A stretch of DNA of 64,000 nucleotides. Origin: G965204755 sp965243415. GTDB lineage: Bacteria > Acidobacteriota > Vicinamibacteria > Marinacidobacterales > Marinacidobacteraceae. Location of the stretch: contig OZ251549.1 of NCBI GenBank assembly GCA_965243415.1, forward strand, positions 1,984,001 through 2,048,000. The letters are read 5' to 3'. The notes beneath the pieces are model-generated. The model ran no database searches. It saw only the letters and a program-made list of their open reading frames with translations, and had not been told where the DNA came from. How positions within the stretch are numbered: position 1 is the stretch's first letter; each line of letters begins with the position of its first letter. Below, piece after piece: positions 62,999 through 64,000 of the stretch. The translations under genes and the position numbers were made by a program.

Positions 62999-64000
62999 AT
63001 GAAGCATTCCGGCCCCCCCGCTCCGCCGGCGTTCCGGCGCCGCGTTCTCCCGTTCGCGGCTGCCGCCGGCGCCCTGGCGTTCCTCTCCGGCGCCTGCGGT
63101 TCCGGCGGTGACGACGCCGCGTCCGGAGGTCCGCCGGGGAAGGGCGGCGCCGCCGCCGGCGGCCGGGGCGGGGGGCCGCCGGGCGGCTTCGGGCGCGGCG
63201 GCCCCGGAGGCGGACCGGCGTCCGCGGTGCCGGTCGAAGTGGCGGAGATCGTCACCGGGGACATCGCCGCCTTCATCGAGACGAACGGCGCCCTCGAAGC
63301 GGAACGGGAAGTGGATGTGGTCTCCCGGACCGGCGGCCCCATCACCGAGATCGCCGCCGAGGAGGGGATGTTCGTCGAGGAAGGCGCGCTCCTGGCCCGG
63401 GTGGACGAAACCGAGACCCGCGCCCAGGTGGAGATCTCCCGGGTGGCGCTGGCGCAGGCCGAGACCGCCTACGAGCGGGCCCGGGTCTCCTTCGAGAACC
63501 AGATCGTGAGCCAGGAGGTGTACGACGCCGCCCGTTCGACCCTCGACTCGGCCCGCGCCCAACTCGACGGCAGCCTCATCCAGCACGACTACACCCGGAT
63601 CACCGCTCCCTTCGCCGGACTCATCATCGAGCGCGCGGTGAAGTTCGGGGAGACGGTGACGAACGGCCAGCGTCTCTTCCGGATCTCCGACTTCGAGCCG
63701 CTCCTCTGCCACCTCGCCGCGCCCGAGCGCGACCTGACCCGGCTCTCGGTGGACCAGCCGGCCTTCCTCGAAGTCGAGGCCTTCCCCGGCGAACGGTTCG
63801 CCGCCCGGGTGCTCCGGGTGAGCCCGGTGGTGGACGCCGCCACCGGGACGATCCGGGTCACCCTCGAAGTGGACCGCCAGGGCCGGCTCAGCCCCGGCAT
63901 GTTCGCCACCGTGCGGCTCGTCACCGACACCCGGCGGAACGCGCTCCTCATGCCGAAGCGGGCGCTCTCGCTCGACAGCCTCGCGGACACCGTCTTCGTG
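62999..64000 (+). CDS. RND efflux membrane-fusion lipoprotein (HlyD/AcrA-like), 3' end outside window
   Basis: At least 334 residues. A signal peptide with lipobox-like FLSGACGSG (Cys about residue 33) is followed by a Gly-rich linker and the MFP core: VEVAEIVTGDIAAFIETNG, SRTGGPITEIAAEEGMFVEEG (lipoyl half), an alpha-hairpin around VEISRVALAQAETAYERARV, and APFAGLIIERAVKFGETVTN. A beta-barrel with VDAATGTIRVTLEV follows. It bridges the pump to an outer-membrane channel. The ATG at 62999 has no Shine-Dalgarno. An in-frame GTG at 62903 overlaps the preceding stop (GTGA) and would add 32 Ser/Pro-rich residues. Confidence 0.9.
   Translation, partial: MKHSGPPAPPAFRRRVLPFAAAAGALAFLSGACGSGGDDAASGGPPGKGGAAAGGRGGGPPGGFGRGGPGGGPASAVPVEVAEIVTGDIAAFIETNGALEAEREVDVVSRTGGPITEIAAEEGMFVEEGALLARVDETETRAQVEISRVALAQAETAYERARVSFENQIVSQEVYDAARSTLDSARAQLDGSLIQHDYTRITAPFAGLIIERAVKFGETVTNGQRLFRISDFEPLLCHLAAPERDLTRLSVDQPAFLEVEAFPGERFAARVLRVSPVVDAATGTIRVTLEVDRQGRLSPGMFATVRLVTDTRRNALLMPKRALSLDSLADTVFV

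Overview
This is a chromosomal window from a very GC-rich, Gram-negative-type (diderm) bacterium. An RND efflux pump with a lipoprotein adaptor implies two membranes. Coenzyme B12-dependent IcmF, a 2-oxoacid:ferredoxin oxidoreductase, ribosomal protein S1 with a long Ala-rich extension and many 4-base GTGA/ATGA gene overlaps point to a poorly cultivated phylum of the Acidobacteriota or 'Candidatus' kind. The sequence alone does not fix the taxon. The tetranucleotide ACGT is almost absent, so Asp, Asn, Tyr and His codons end in T whenever a Val codon follows.

Region 1 (about 0.7-18 kb) is a defence island. It holds an AT-rich promoter, a DUF4143-type AAA+ ATPase, and a giant NACHT-type STAND protein ending in a PD-(D/E)XK nuclease motif. 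Convergent to these are two paralogous AAA ATPases, one frameshifted in a C7 run. Next come an orphan DNA methyltransferase and a type III-like Mod/Res restriction pair, whose mod gene is interrupted at a C15 run. A DUF429 protein and a stand-alone PD-(D/E)XK nuclease close the island.

Region 2 (18-26 kb) has pyridoxal phosphate synthesis (pdxS-pdxT), an EamA transporter and korA-korB. A DUF1828-like gene and a VapBC-type toxin-antitoxin locus follow, the latter with a second, toxin-less antitoxin.

Region 3 (26-54.7 kb) is mostly housekeeping: rpsA, an HU/IHF gene, icmF, a free-standing B12 domain, birA, comEC, mazG, DUF1844, ribF, a STAS/anti-sigma/PP2C partner-switching cluster, cysS, yraN and tRNAs for Gly, Cys and Leu. 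Segmental tandem duplications flank comEC on both sides. A decaying tandem array of DUF1640-like small genes follows tRNA-Leu. Then comes a minus-strand operon (MOSC, CCA/poly(A) polymerase family, PLP ammonia-lyase-like enzyme, sixA), with mnmA divergent from it.

Region 4 (54.7-57 kb) is a second accessory island: a three-gene minus-strand module starting with a DUF4365 gene. The first and third genes each carry one in-frame stop codon inside an otherwise continuous reading frame. Region 5 (57.6-64 kb) holds a Cys/Met trans-sulfuration enzyme and an RND pump operon that runs off the window.

The most unusual material is the accessory fraction. The NACHT-nuclease operon looks intact. At least four other accessory genes are broken or switchable: a C7 frameshift, a C15 frameshift, an amber codon and an opal codon.
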